Below, piece by piece: positions 44,693-57,207 of a stretch of DNA of 64,000 nucleotides. The stretch is from NCBI RefSeq assembly GCF_014066305.1, contig NW_023501041.1:124001-188000 (forward strand), given 5' to 3'. The position numbers and the translations under genes are program-made. A model generated the notes under the pieces. That model saw only the letters and a program-made list of their open reading frames with translations. It did not search any database and had not been told where the DNA came from. This DNA comes from Letharia columbiana (lineage: Eukaryota; Ascomycota; Lecanoromycetes; Lecanorales; Parmeliaceae). Positions within the stretch are counted from its first letter, which is position 1; each line of letters starts with the position of its first letter.

Positions 44693-45746
44693 GAAATTTC
44701 CAACTAACCACCCTTCGTAAGTCGAAATCCAGGTTCCAGGAACTCAGACCGGTGTAACTCGATGATACGTAAATACCAACATGACCTGTTTTCTGCAATT
44801 TAGACCTCGGATCTACGTTCCAAATCCACCGCCATCATCATCAATGTTCGAAGAATGGCCGAAGTAAAGCGGTCATGGCTTTCTTGCCTTTGATCACTTT
44901 GATCTCACTGGTGGCCCTTCGTGATTTGCTGCCTCTGTTGACAATGACCGGTCAAGCCCTTCGACGGGCTCGAGAATATGCAGCGACAACAAGGTTGATC
45001 GCCGTCTCCACAGCATATAACAAGGCTAGATTCAATAGCCGTTGTATGCAGCAAATTTTGACCAGCACCCGGTCCATCGAAACCACTTCGTTGTACTTCT
45101 CCCGATCCTAGACCTAGACAAATGCTCTGCACAGATCCGCTCACTCTCCACCATAGAGTGAAAACCAAACATGATCTGGCCTGCTCCATTGATGCACAGA
45201 CACTCCGCGTTTTCAGCAGTTTTCTTATCTTTCGGTAGGATTCTTATGATCATGCGATCCGTATCTGGAACTCGGTAGGGGGCTCGCTTATGTATGCCCA
45301 AAGAGAGGAGAAGATATAAGGAACTTGTACGATTGAGGCGATGAAGGCATCAAGGGTGGCCTATCATTGAAGTAGAGAGGTGGTAGCCATGCTTGTAAGG
45401 TGACGATACACGTGGCGAAGGAACAACGGTGTACTTTTACTAAACTTTGAAGTATAAGGCCGTATTGAACTCCGTGTGGTGTAAGACCTTGACAAGATTC
45501 ATCGAGAGCGGTAAAGTATAAGCTCATGGAAAGGCACGAAGAATGACGGACTATACTCAAGTAAAGACGATACTAAAAGCTGGCAGAATCCTGAATAAAA
45601 ATAAGAACCCATTGTCTGCAAGCTCCTGCGCCATACTCGCAGGTATATCAGCCAAAAATCTCTCCCTGGACAGCCAGCTTGCGTTTTACCCCCCAGCATA
45701 TCTGTATAAACAAACGTTTGTTTGCCTCTGTGCCTGAAGATACAAA
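44693..45746. other. No supported gene
   Basis: Frames of up to 94 codons on both strands, none with a recognisable family. Confidence 0.4.
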
Positions 45747-46440
45747 TCAGCAAGCATTGTGACTCCATTCGAGATATCCGCTTTCTTTTTGGAACCTCTC
45801 AATATCAGCTGCGCGAATTTCTATGATACAACATAGAGAAGAACCACCAACGGCAGCCATAGCCGAAACTCTGGTGAACATCAGATTTATGTAGTTGTAC
45901 GAAGATGAAGGAGAGGGACAGGATAATGTGGATCCAAACAACAATGGGATCTGTACGGCGGAGCCAATACGCGCGCCCACTGATCGTATTCAAACACCAG
46001 ACCCGTCTTCTGCTGCACGCTTCATGAGGCGAACGAGACATACCGTGAGGATGGCGAAAAACTCAAAGCAAAGAACACCGCAAGCTGCATCGAGAACGGG
46101 ATACCAACGATCAGAGTTCTCGTTGAGTAATCCGAAGAGGACCCAATGCACAGGAATAAGATGTACGCCACATGCCAGAAAGAGTCAATTGATAATGACA
46201 ACCACTATATCTCGTTGCACTCCGATGATAGTCCCGTCTTGCTCATGGTATACTGGCCGCTTGCCGGCTTGCTCTTGTCTTTGTCCCACGAGACGCCTAA
46301 GTAGCTCTGATAGACCAGAGAAAGATCGTAAGAAGTATAGACTGACCCATTCGCCGCCTTTGCTGCTGATGACGACCATGATTAACTCTTTAGAGTGCCA
46401 CCGACGTCTCTCACCTGCAAGATCAAACCGATAGTCGGGC
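45747..46440 (-). pseudogene. Degenerate membrane-protein remnant
   Basis: Conceptual minus-strand reading gives long hydrophobic, Trp/Leu-rich segments (LFLACGVHLIPVHWVLFGLL, AACGVLCFEFFAILTVCLV, and in another frame IVVWIHIILSLSFIFVQL) broken by a TGA after VVVIIN (TGG-to-TGA would explain it) and a frame change near 45980. This looks like an eroded polytopic membrane protein. The family is not recognised; introns could explain part of the breakage. Confidence 0.3.
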
Positions 46441-49400
46441 TACTGATGTAGGGTTTCTTGTTGTCGAATTGATGCGCAGTGCTCTCTACACGGTCACGGG
46501 CGGCCTTTTCGCTGTTAGAAGATTGCATGAGCGCCATTTAAGTGCTTAGCAGTGATTGCAAAACGACCGTTATAGCACAGGCTGAAACTGATGTAACCCA
46601 AGAGCAAACGACTGCCCAATGAAGAGGACTAATGCCCTGGTGGAGTGTATCTCGCAGCGTCATAGACTATGTTTGTCTTTGTAGACTCCCCGAACGGTGC
46701 TCAAGGACGGAGGACAACTTTGTACTTTCTCTTCCTCTAGCCAGAGCCTGGGCACTGGCCTGAGAATAGCCCTATAATTGGCTATCTCGTCGATGAAAGC
46801 ACGCATTACACTGCAATTCATCTTGCAACGAAGAAAAAGCTCAATGGGACTTGTTGGGATCAGTGGGTAACCAGCGTCCTCCAATACTAGGGTAAGAGAA
46901 GATGAAAATGAAAGATATGATCTAGTCCCGAACGACCAGACGTAGACTTGACGGGTGAGTCTCATCTCATGCTCTGAATCAACTCCATTGCCGAACTGAT
47001 CACGAGCTGAAAATTGGTAGAAGGATGGACAATAACAGTTCCACCAGCAACACGTACGGCTCTCAGTCTCGCACTGGTCAAAGACTGCAATAACACGCAG
47101 GTTCATCTGGACGTCATTGCGAGGCAACATGCGGCCGCGAGATGGTTCCTCAGGTTTGCAGGTGCCTGTTGCCCGGTGCAAGCTTTATACTGGTCGTCCT
47201 TGGGGTAAATTCTGGCATACTGCTGAAAGAATTGCTATTCAACAGAGTCAGCGATTCCTCTGGAATGCCTGACACAACATGACGCTTCGCGTCAAGCAAG
47301 TCCGTGACATCAAGCGCGACCTCGTCATTACGCATGGACTCTAATCCTCGGGGCTTGCTGGTCTTGTCCTGGAACTTTCCTCTCCGCATCGGGGATGGCT
47401 AGCCGGAACAGGCTCTGAAGACTTGAGACACTGCACAGCGGAATGGAAGCCGTTTGTCCTTCAGCCTCATCTCCCAGTCCACATGAGTTGATGGAACCCA
47501 AAGCAACACCCGAAGCAACCGAAAGACATGCTCTCTTCGTGAATAAAGCTAGCGTTGTTGTCAAGCCCTGGTACCACCCAGCACTCATGACAGATTCTCC
47601 ACCTCCAAGTCTGTTGCATTTGCACTCACTGTCTTACCGAAGCCCACGTCCTGCACCCTTAACAGATTCGCGGAGGTACCTTCGAGGTACGATTCTTCTG
47701 GCTCCGAATGGCCGGTTTTCATGCCGGAAGCCCGCTCGTTCCGACCTATCTCAGCAATCAGGATCATTGGTATCAAGATGGTTAAACACGTCATGGTGGG
47801 AGCTCTGGAATTTGTGTTGGTAGCAACACTCTTCCGAATCATCACCCGCTGTTAACGACTGAGAGCAAAGGTCTCGGCACTAGTGCCTCCCACAGCATGT
47901 GATCACAGCCGTCACCGAACGAGACTATAACCTTAGTGAAGAATGCGTGCACTTGGCCAGAAATGATGAGGATTGGTAGAAGCCTTTCACAAAAGTGGTG
48001 GCAGTGACTGCCTTCTCCTCATATTCACTCCATCCCAGCGGAGTAACAAAGGATATGGTGATGTTGAGCCTTTTGGTGGTCTTGGTGGTCTCATTGCGGC
48101 GATCACGATCCCAAAACAGGCGAAGATGATTTCAGTCAATCGTGAAAATCACCGGTACCATCATAGGTGGTGTGGTAAACATGCTTGAGAACCAGCTTGC
48201 CCTAGTCCATTCACCAAGAAGAGTCAAATCCACCGGGTGCGGTTTGTCAATGATACTCAAAGATTGACTCAGCTCTAGGCTACAAGATGCCAGAATTAGA
48301 TCGGGGTCTATTGAAGAAATGAGATGAGCGGTTTCGATCAGAGTCGCTTCGCTGTCTGCATGACTCGCGAAACAGGGAACAAAGTCATAGAGTGATTGCA
48401 GAGAGCGAATTTGTTATATCACAATCATGAAGTATCCAAGTTGAGTGCATGGTCCCGGAACTGATGAGACATGCAGATGGTCTAGTCATCATCCTGGGCA
48501 GGTTAACCGATGTATCAAAAAATGCGAGCTACAAAGCAATCATTTGGTCCATTAGTTTTCGGCTGAGGAAATTCGATTCGAACAGACTCGTATGGTCTGT
48601 TCGAAGGGGACTTCGGTCGACAAAGCCTGAAAACAGGAACCAGATCCGGATACGGAGAGTTGTTCTTGGGAGCAGTTTCCGCTGAAGAAGGTGTTTTTGG
48701 TTGTGTGTTGATTTCTCTCAGCTATGAAGGAAGAAATAAAATCCCGCCAGTCACGCTGGCTGGGACTGCTGCGTACAACTTCCCCCCTGTAAGCCATGGC
48801 GTCCTCGGGCTTTCCTCAGGTACTCAGAAGGCGTTCCCGGAAGAAGGCTTAGTGGTTTTTTCGGACGGACCTGGGAGCAACACCGGACTGGAAGGCTGAA
48901 CGTTTTTTCCGGACGGACTTGAATAGCAAGGGACCTGAGTTAAGATCCAGGAAAGGGAGTGAGGGGAAGAAACGTCGTCGTAAGGTGCAAGGCATAAGGC
49001 TGACTTGGCGCGTGGCTGATAGCGCTTTCCTGTCCTGAAGTCCTCGATCTCGCACCGGACATCTGAGTGCTCCGTCCGGGGGGTCTGTAGCATGAACGGT
49101 AGTAGGTTTTCGGGTAAGGTGATATGTGGGTTGGGTTAAAGTATTGTCTTTTATTGTCGGCCTTTGTTATTTCTTCCTTCCTTCCTCGAACTCCTTGCTG
49201 GCTTCCCGTCCTGGGTGATAACAATTCTCTGCTTCGTTTAACGTCCAGCTTGACGAAGTCGTAGCCGTGAGATCCTCCTTCAATTTCACATGTGTCGGAA
49301 CCTTTCGGCAGGCGCTGATCGGAAAGGCTTGATTGTGTTGTGTAATTCACAGAAGTATCTGTAAGTCTAAGACAAAAAACACTTGGATTAGAGACCGCAC

Positions 49401-50099
49401 CTTGGCTGGACGGAGAGAGACCGACAGCGTTAGTGAAGATGGTGTCTCTGTACGTTAGCACTGAACGTTCGAGAAGTCGGCTTATGGCACTCGGTAATGT
49501 CCAGAAGTAGGATGCTGAAGATCTAGGTCTTTGGTAAGGATATATTAAGTGAGGTAGTCGGTAAACCTTGCAAAGACCTCCCATGCATTCAACTCTGTTT
49601 TTTGAGCCAGCACATAATCTTCTCGCATTTTTGAAGCTGCATTCAAGGTGTCGAGATTGACAGCTGCCTTATGAGCTGGGCGAAGCTGAAGCAAAAAAGA
49701 ACAGGAGAAGAGATACAGAACAAAACTTATCCAAGTCGAGGGTTTCACACGTATTTGGAGCGACCGGAGGCAAGGAAGGAAGAATCAAGAAAGTAGGAAG
49801 CAGTAGTACTCTCAGATCTTCCAAAACCCTCTCTCACACCCTCCCAGGTTGCCCTGACATCCTTAATCCCACATGCGTAATGACGAGTATGATTTCGCAT
49901 TTCCAACAGTTCTCAGCAGTCATTGAGAGATCCCGTCAATGTCAACACCGAATGCATCTTTGCCCATTGCGAGAAGTGTGATATAACGTCCAATCAACGC
50001 CGATGGTCTGCGCATATACATTCCAAGGCGGATTGTCGTCGGCGCGTCGAGAGGAGACAGCGCGTAGTTCTTTCACGGTTGCGGTAGTGAGCTGATGCA
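46441..50099. other. Gene-poor interval, only fragmentary coding-like pieces
   Basis: Minus-strand frames at 46660-47181 (173 codons), 47328-47588, 47585-47845, 48940-49584 (214 codons) and 49545-49748 have partial protein character but no domain I can name. They may be pieces of one or two decayed or intron-rich genes. The segment is not AT-rich, so it is not a heavily RIP-mutated island. Confidence 0.4.
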
Positions 50100-51194
50100 G
50101 CAAGCCATGAGCCAGGATCATGGCGGTGTGGCCATAAGCTGAAGACGGTAGTATGCAGGATGGGCAGTAGCACTTACGTACGCAGTTTCCTTTGCCGGTG
50201 TGCTGGCGGGATCCTTGTGTGGCCTGTCCTTGTCTTCCTTCCTTACATGCTTCGCTGGCAGGCAGAGACAATAGTGCCTTCCGCAAAATTCCTTCGGTTC
50301 TGTCCCATTTAGAAGAGTCCTAGTTTTCGTGGGACAAGTCTTGTCGTCGATTGCGAATCCATGGCTGTTTGGAGTGTTTCGAACGTCCATGAGAGCACAA
50401 CTCGGTAGACTCTTGAAGACTTTGCTATACCCCTTTGAAAGGGCTATCTCACCGTGTGCTTGCCCAGGTCCATCCCGGCATCTGCACCGGGGGCTACATG
50501 CAGAACCTCACCCCCTCCACCGCATCCCTCCTTGTCAGCTCCGAGCGAGAAGAAGCAACGAGCTCCGCGAGCTGAAGGGCAAAGGCATCAGCGGCGGCCT
50601 TTGCCATCCGATGCACGCCAATAGATTGAACGTAAGGCAAAGACGAAGTTGATCCACGAAAGAATTCTCCTTGATGGTATCTTTCTCATCTTGAGAAAGA
50701 GTGTTCAACCACCAGTACAGAGCCGTTGCTCGGAAACAGGTGGAAAGATTGGCCCTTGCTGTGGCTTTACCCTTGAGAATAGCATAATCCGCGACTCGGC
50801 GACAGAAGGAGCACACTTCACGGTATATCGTTTCCCTGCTTGCGAAGATAATGTCTCCAGTGCCATATGATTCTTCAAGATCCGGGTGGGAGAAAATTAG
50901 ATCTGAAGCACGGAATTCGCCTCCAGATTCTCCTTGTGTGGCTTGTCCGGGCGGTCCTTGCGTCCCCGTGGACATGGCTGTGGTACCTAGTCGTGACCGA
51001 TCCATGGTCCAATCGAACTTTACACCCTTTGCCCATTCAACTGCAAATTGGGCCATGGTGCAACGAGGGCATGCGCGACATCCTCGACAAACATGCTCGC
51101 ACGTTCCTCGATGAGTTGTCCGTGATCGGTTCACTTGATGCGGTACAACTCCTGCACTTGAGATACGAGTTCGGTAGCACCGAGAACTCTCCAA
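50100..51194 (-). pseudogene. Gag-like retroelement remnant
   Basis: The minus-strand frame 51194-50535 contains DLEESYGTGDIIFASRETIY, REVCSFCRRVADYAILKGKA, RANLSTCFRATALYWWLNTL and SQDEKDTIKENSF, which follows the pattern of fungal retrotransposon Gag-like proteins (a ring of short helices ending in a Trp-rich motif). It stops abruptly after about 50640 in unrelated sequence. A further piece at 50390-50118 (GFAIDDKTCPTKTRTLLNG) resembles the segment such proteins carry further on. No RT or integrase is visible nearby. A truncated, non-functional copy or a domesticated fragment. Confidence 0.5.
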
Positions 51195-52849
51195 ACAGGA
51201 TTAGCTGCAAATCGCTCAAGGGTGGGGTTCACTTCATGTGCATTCTTGTCTTTGTCCATGTTTCAGAGGACTCTCATGATACATATCAACGAAGCTGACT
51301 CGATCATTCACATACTCGGATCATCCGGAAACATGATTGCCTTGGCGTCATTACATCTCTGCATTGGCCATGAAGAGTCCATAGGACAGCATGCTTTAAA
51401 ACAGAATCTGTGTAATTAATAGAACGTATTGAGTCTGGGGCCGAGAAATGCTCACGGTGACTGCGCTTCAGCTTCCAAAGTTCGCCATATCTCACATGCC
51501 AATTATATGTCCACGTGTGCGAAACGTAAGACAGGTTCTCGTTGAGTAATCTGAAGAGAGTTGCGGCATATCAGAATCGCAACTTGGAAGAGGAGAGCCT
51601 CGTTCCCGCATTCATGAGGCTTTTCGCATCAGCATGTAAAATCGCTCACAACATCAAAATGACAGACCTTGCGGCGGTGCTTCTGACCACTGGAGCTGCC
51701 TGTGGCTTTCCATGGCAAGCCAAAACATGTAAGATAGTGCTTGAAGACGTTGAAGTCATGTCAATAAGCAAGAAGATATGTGATAGAGGCCGTAGTGTGA
51801 GTCTTCACTCAACTCAGAGAGATCCCTAAGAGCATGAATGTAACCTTCGCTCTCCCACCGTGAATTCTCCAAAGAGAGTCTGGCAGCATCTTCTAGTATA
51901 CCCGTGATTCAAAACTCGCACGAGAGAATGGCAAGATAGTTGGGGGAACGTATATGGTGAGACGCGTACTGACAATAGGTGAGGGACCCTTCATCCATGA
52001 GCGCTCGGTTGAATACTGCTTAGAGTTCTCTTCATGGCGGCGATGACAGCAGGTTTATCGTTCAGATCGTCGCTGGTTCGGAGGTTTAGCAGGGCAGGCG
52101 AGTCCGAAAGCTTCACGAATAGCTGTACGTTGTTTGTCATTTAGTTCACAGGATGCTGATATTGAAGGTAACATTCAGGAACTTACCCTGACACTACCAT
52201 ACCGGGCGCACGATGGCGAGATTTGAAGGTATGCGCTTGAGGGGGCACTAGGACAGCGTTGGCGGCGAAAGGCCTTGTACGGTACTCAGCTTGCATCCGC
52301 GAAACTGAATAAAAGGGACCGCAAAAAGGCCTGTTGTCGCCGGAGTCATATCATCGCGACGGGATTGGTTGCTTGATGATCGTGGCTGAAGGGGGGCTCT
52401 GGTCGGTACAGAAGTCAGCTTGCCTCAAAAAACAGAGCACAGCGTGTGATGAGTTTCTGGCTAGCAGGCCATTAGCTGACGTTGTGAGGAAGAGGAAAAC
52501 ATAGAAAAGCTCGCCAAAGGAAAAGTCGGTGAGGGACAGAGGCGGCGTATCGTTCAACAAGATGAGGACTGTGGTATCCCTCAGGTCCCATGCTGTGTTT
52601 CCGAGCATGGTGCATGCCACCGTAGGCGTTTGCGGACTCACTCGGAAGGAATCATTGGCAAGAATGAAGACACAAATGAAAGTCGAGGAAAGTCTTTGCG
52701 ATCTCGGCTCTAAAAGTCAGAGACTCCTTCCTCTTTCTGCTTCTGAGGTACATGTGAAAATTATCGTAGAGCTCAACTACCCGTTTAAGCGATCGACTGA
52801 ATGTCAATGGAGGTTTTTCGGGCAATAGCCTGGATCAGGCGCGATTCTA
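51195..52849. other. No supported gene
   Basis: Frames of up to about 99 codons on both strands without family signal. 51535-51557 shares a 23-bp near-identical phrase (GTTCTCGTTGAGTAATC plus GAAGAG) with 46116-46138. Confidence 0.4.
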
Positions 52850-53251
52850 TTGACAAGAAAGGCCCAGCCACGTTGTCTCCTTGGGCGTCCGCATACCCAC
52901 CAGACCTCCAATCCTCGCTTTGGAATCAAAGTGAGTTATCACTTGCACTGGCACCCATTGCAAAGCCTGTGCGATGAGGTAGATTGCGACACAAGGCTAG
53001 GTAGAGAAGAGGTCGTAATCAACCAGAGCGCGCTCGAAAGATTGACGTGTGTAATTCTGATAGGTACTTTTGAGGAACCTCTCATAGCCGAGGGAAGCAT
53101 AGCCCAAGTGGAGTCGACCATTGCCCGAATAGCTCTGTCACCCCTAACATTTCTTTGCCATTCATATTGTCAAGACCGTGACAAATTCATCGAAGCAACC
53201 AAAAGAGCGCAAAAGGCGTATTTATTTGTAAAACAACAGAAATCCGAGTAG
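52850..53251 (+). CDS. Hypothetical protein (uncertain)
   Basis: A 133-codon frame whose second half looks coding: ERLTCVILIGTFEEPLIAEG, then AQVESTIARIALSPLTFLCH and a charged tail. No domain recognised; it may be an exon of a larger gene. Confidence 0.25.
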   Translation: MTRKAQPRCLLGRPHTHQTSNPRFGIKVSYHLHWHPLQSLCDEVDCDTRLGREEVVINQSALERLTCVILIGTFEEPLIAEGSIAQVESTIARIALSPLTFLCHSYCQDRDKFIEATKRAQKAYLFVKQQKSE

Positions 53252-55217
53252 AGATCAGCAAGGATGTCCGAATCTGAGCATGGAGAAAAACTTTCTCTAA
53301 ACGATAACTAACACAGTGCTTTTACTGCAGCGCTGCAAATCTTTCATGGAACCGAATTCCAGGACAGAGAAGCGTAAGTCTTACCTCACCAGTTCAAATG
53401 ACGGGAGAGCGTAACAAGGATTACAAGAAAAAGGTAGCGTAGAGTGGCAAGACCGCATCGACTCTTCAGAGAGAATCGAGCACGCATGAGCAGCGTTTGG
53501 GACGATGCGAAAGAGAGCGGGAGATGCATGGAGCGAGCCGGTCTGCTGGACATCGCGATGCTTTCACACAGAGGTAGGTAAGTGGGTACTGATCGCTTCA
53601 AGCAAAAAGCGACTTTACGTCACCAGTTGTAGCTGAAAACATCATCGAGCCATCCAAGGCCATGGGCACACGGACGATCAGGAGAGACTGTGTTTCTTGC
53701 TGTGAGTCTAATCCAGCACTTGCCAGTAGTTTAGTAATCCCCCGGCGGTGACACTGGTGGAAGCGTGTCGACGTCTGGAAGGAAGGACTCAGGTACGCAT
53801 TGGATGATTTGTAGAGACGATGGGAAGGTGGAGAGGAAAGAGGCTTTTCGCCCTCGCGAACCCTTGTGTGAATCTCTGAGAGGAAGTGAAATCGTCACCG
53901 CTGTGAATGATGAAGCGGAAAGGATGCGGGTAAGGTGTGAGCATGGATCGCTGCAAAGACACCATCTGTCAGGTCTTGGCCAGCATCGTACGAGATGATA
54001 GGGGAAACATGGCTGCAGAGAAAGCTTGGTACGCCGCCTAGTGTGTTACTGGCAAACCGAAGCTGCAGAGCTCCATGTTGTATTGAGACAGAAATGGTTG
54101 GCGTGCGTCTTCGAGTCCGCAAACTCCTCCGCACCCTGCTTGAAAAGACAACGGTGAAAAGGATAGGTACAAGAACATGGAAGTAGCAGGTCTCTTCTGG
54201 GTCAAATGTCCGAAGTTGGATTTGGATGAGAAGATGGGATCAGTCTTGGTTGTTCAATGATGGGAAATACATCACGCCACACCAGGTCGAAGCTCACAGT
54301 CGGGAGCCATCACAGAAATGTGGCAAGCGGCAACAGAGCATCAGGACTCAACTGGGTCAAATTCGTAGAAGGTCGAGTGGGCTGATCTATTTACTCCTGA
54401 GGAGTTTTGGAAATTCTTTTCCGATTTTAAGGCGACGAAGTTGAGGGAGGATGCTAGCTGGGCGACTACAGTCTCGCGAGTATAGCTCTGGCAGGGATAT
54501 GTTGTACTCATACATACTTGGGGAGATTGTCGAGACGGCAGGGAAAGCCGATATCTTCGGCAAAGGCTTTGATCCTACGGAATGAAAGAAGGGATGTTGT
54601 AGAGGAAGTATTGAGGGACAGTGGATATCACCGGGTCAGCTCTAGCTTTTGCAGCTGAGATTGCAACCTCCACCGTTGTTGCTAGACCTCTTGTAGCTAT
54701 GACACACCAAAGATGGGATGCTCAGGGTACATTATCTTACATTCCGGAATGATAAAAAGTAATGTAGCAACTTTCATCCAGACACTCTTTTTCTCCCTGC
54801 ACCATGTCACGCTCGCTAGCCGGACCTTTCGGCGATAAAGCGTAAGATTAGTCGGCACTTATAAGTCCCGAAGGCCGGATTACCCGTACTTTACCTTGGC
54901 GTAGTGATTGCGTGGTGACGCAATGCCTCGGATTGCAAATGTGAATTGATGTTGTATCTTTTTCTTCATCCACCAATCGTCAAAGTTATCCAGTCCGTGT
55001 CCGTGTCCGTATGTGTCAGACTCCTTTTTTAAATTGATTATTCACTCATTCTCTCTGTACATATATCTCATGAGATTATAAAATATAGGTAGACAAAATA
55101 TCATACTTCCCTGCTTCAATAATCTCCTCCCTTCTTTTTGGTAATAATAGAGAGCAAAATTCCCCCAAATAATAAAAGATTTAGAAGAAGTAATTGTTAC
55201 CCGGCTAACCTTCCCTC
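53252..55217. other. Gene-poor interval and promoter of the MFS transporter
   Basis: Short frames only. 54960-55217 is the likely promoter and leader of the MFS gene: it has a GTCCGTGTCCGTGTCCGTATGTGTC triplication near 54995 and an AT-rich stretch (TGAGATTATAAAATATAGG) at about 55070. Confidence 0.4.
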
Positions 55218-57207
55218 ATGCAAGCTCCCCCAAGCTCTCAGGGAACTCTCCCTCACCAAGAATCTAGGCGCATTGTTCAAGATCTCTTTCCCGAGCGAGC
55301 CAGCATCGATGACTTTCGAGATGCTGACGAGGCTATACCAGGAGCGGGAGCGAACAACGGGATACATCCAGTCATCGACGGCGGCTATCACACTGTTACA
55401 GATGGCATTCAGGGAAGGCAGTCAGCTGAGCGAGGGAGCAGTGATACCTTGCGAGACGAGCAGAGAGGAATCACAATACCTGGGGAGACAAACGCCGGAT
55501 ACCATGGCAGCAGTGACACGATCAAAGACGAAGACAAGCACGACTTGAGAGCCCACAAGGACACGCCACTGGCGCAGAACAGCAGCTCCACCATTGGAGA
55601 CGGCGAGAACCAGTATCGACGCACCACAATGACCCACCAGGCCGACCGAGCCAGCAATGACTCATCTCGTGATTTGGAAAAGGGAGCAACCGGTGCGAAA
55701 GAAGAGCAGGACCAAATCAACCAAGACGGCGAGGATACAAGACAAGCACAATGGGAGAACAATGTCGTGGGCTGGGACGGGCCAAACGACCCGGAGAACC
55801 CGCACAACTGGAAGAAATCGAAGAAATACACCGTCACCGTCTTCTATGCCTCAATGACCTTCTGCATCACATTCGCTAGCAGCGTCTTCAGCACCGCCAC
55901 CGCGGTTACAGCCGAGAAGTACGGCGTGTCCACCGAAGTCATGACGCTGGGCACCAGCCTGTTCGTCTTTGTAAGTGCCTTTCCCAGCATCATCCATCCA
56001 ACACTGACACAGACAACAGGGTTTCGCCGTCGGCCCAATAGTATGGGGACCCTTCTCCGAACTCTATGGTCGAAAAATTCCTCTCTTTTTCGGATTCTTC
56101 GTCTTCGCCATCTTTCAAATCCCTGTCGCGGTAGCCCAAAACGTCGAAACAATTATGCTATCCCGATTTCTGGGTGGGTTTTTCGGGTCCTCGCCATTGG
56201 CGATAATAGGAGGAACACTGGCGGACTTCTGGGGCCCTGTTGAGAGAGGTTTCGCTCTTGGTCTCTTCGCAGGCGCTACGTTCATTGGACCAGTGGCAGG
56301 ACCTATTGTTGGCGGCTTCATCACGCAGAGCTACCTTGGATGGAGATGGACGGCCTGGATTACCTTGATCATGTCGTCCTTTTTTGGGACAATAGCCTAT
56401 TTCATCTGCGCAGAGTCGTATACACCGGTACTGCTACAGCGCAAGGCCGCAAAGATACGCTTTGAGTCGAAGAACTGGGCAATACATGCACCGGCAGACG
56501 AAAACCAAATCAACACGAAGGAGATCGTCAACAAATACCTCTTGCGTCCTTTTATCATGCTGGCGCTCGAGCCCATTCTCGTTCTGATCACATTCTACAT
56601 GGCCTTCATCTACGGAATGATATACCTTTTCTTTGAAGCGTACCCGATCGCATTCCAGGAGATCCGAGGATGGAACGGGGGTGTCGGCGCACTCCCTTTC
56701 CTCGGCATCACCATCGGGGTCATCATCGGTGTCGCCATCATTGTGTACACATCCAACACCCGTTTCAAGCAGAAGATGGAAGCCAACGGAGGCAAGCCGA
56801 TACCCGAAGAGAGACTGGTCCCCATGATAGTAGGAGCCTTTTTGCTACCCATCGGCCTCTTCTGGTTCGCCTGGACCTCAAACCCGCATGTCTCCTGGGT
56901 GCCGCAGGCCATCGCCGGTATACCCATCGGAGCAGGGGTACTCCTGATCTTTTTGCAAGGGTTGAGCTACATCATCGACGTCTACCTGATGCACGCGAAC
57001 AGCGCCCTCGCCGCCAACACCCTTGTGCGATCTGTGGCCGGCGGAGGATTCCCCCTATTCGCTGTCGCCATGTACCATAAACTGGGCGTAGACTGGGCGA
57101 CCAGTCTCCTTGGCTTCTTGACCGTGGCCTTCCTGCCCATGCCCATCCTGTTCTTCATCTATGGGAAGAAACTACGGGAGTTCAGTAGATACAGTCCCAC
57201 CATGTGA
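55218..57207 (+). CDS. MFS transporter of the DHA1 (12-spanner drug/polyamine:H+ antiporter) type
   Basis: A plasma-membrane exporter related to fungal TPO1/FLU1-type carriers. Two exons (55218-55970, 56020-57207; 49-nt intron, phase 0) give 646 residues. About 200 residues of hydrophilic, Asp/Ser/Thr-rich N-terminus come first and end in NPHNWKKSKKYTVTVFYASM, where the membrane part starts. Loop 2-3 holds the motif-A version GPFSELYGRKIP; TM5 has the antiporter motif C (FIGPVAGPIVGGFI); later segments are RPFIMLALEPILVLITFYMA, PHVSWVPQAIAGIPIGAGVL and a C-terminus YGKKLREFSRYSP. The start used is the first ATG of the open frame; the next in-frame ATG is far downstream. Substrate not deducible from sequence. 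Confidence 0.92.

Noticed and set aside
48560..48600. Possible tRNA T-loop phrase (GTTCGAATC on the minus strand)
   Set aside because: No matching acceptor, D-arm or anticodon arm around it; no tRNA gene was found anywhere in the window by eye.
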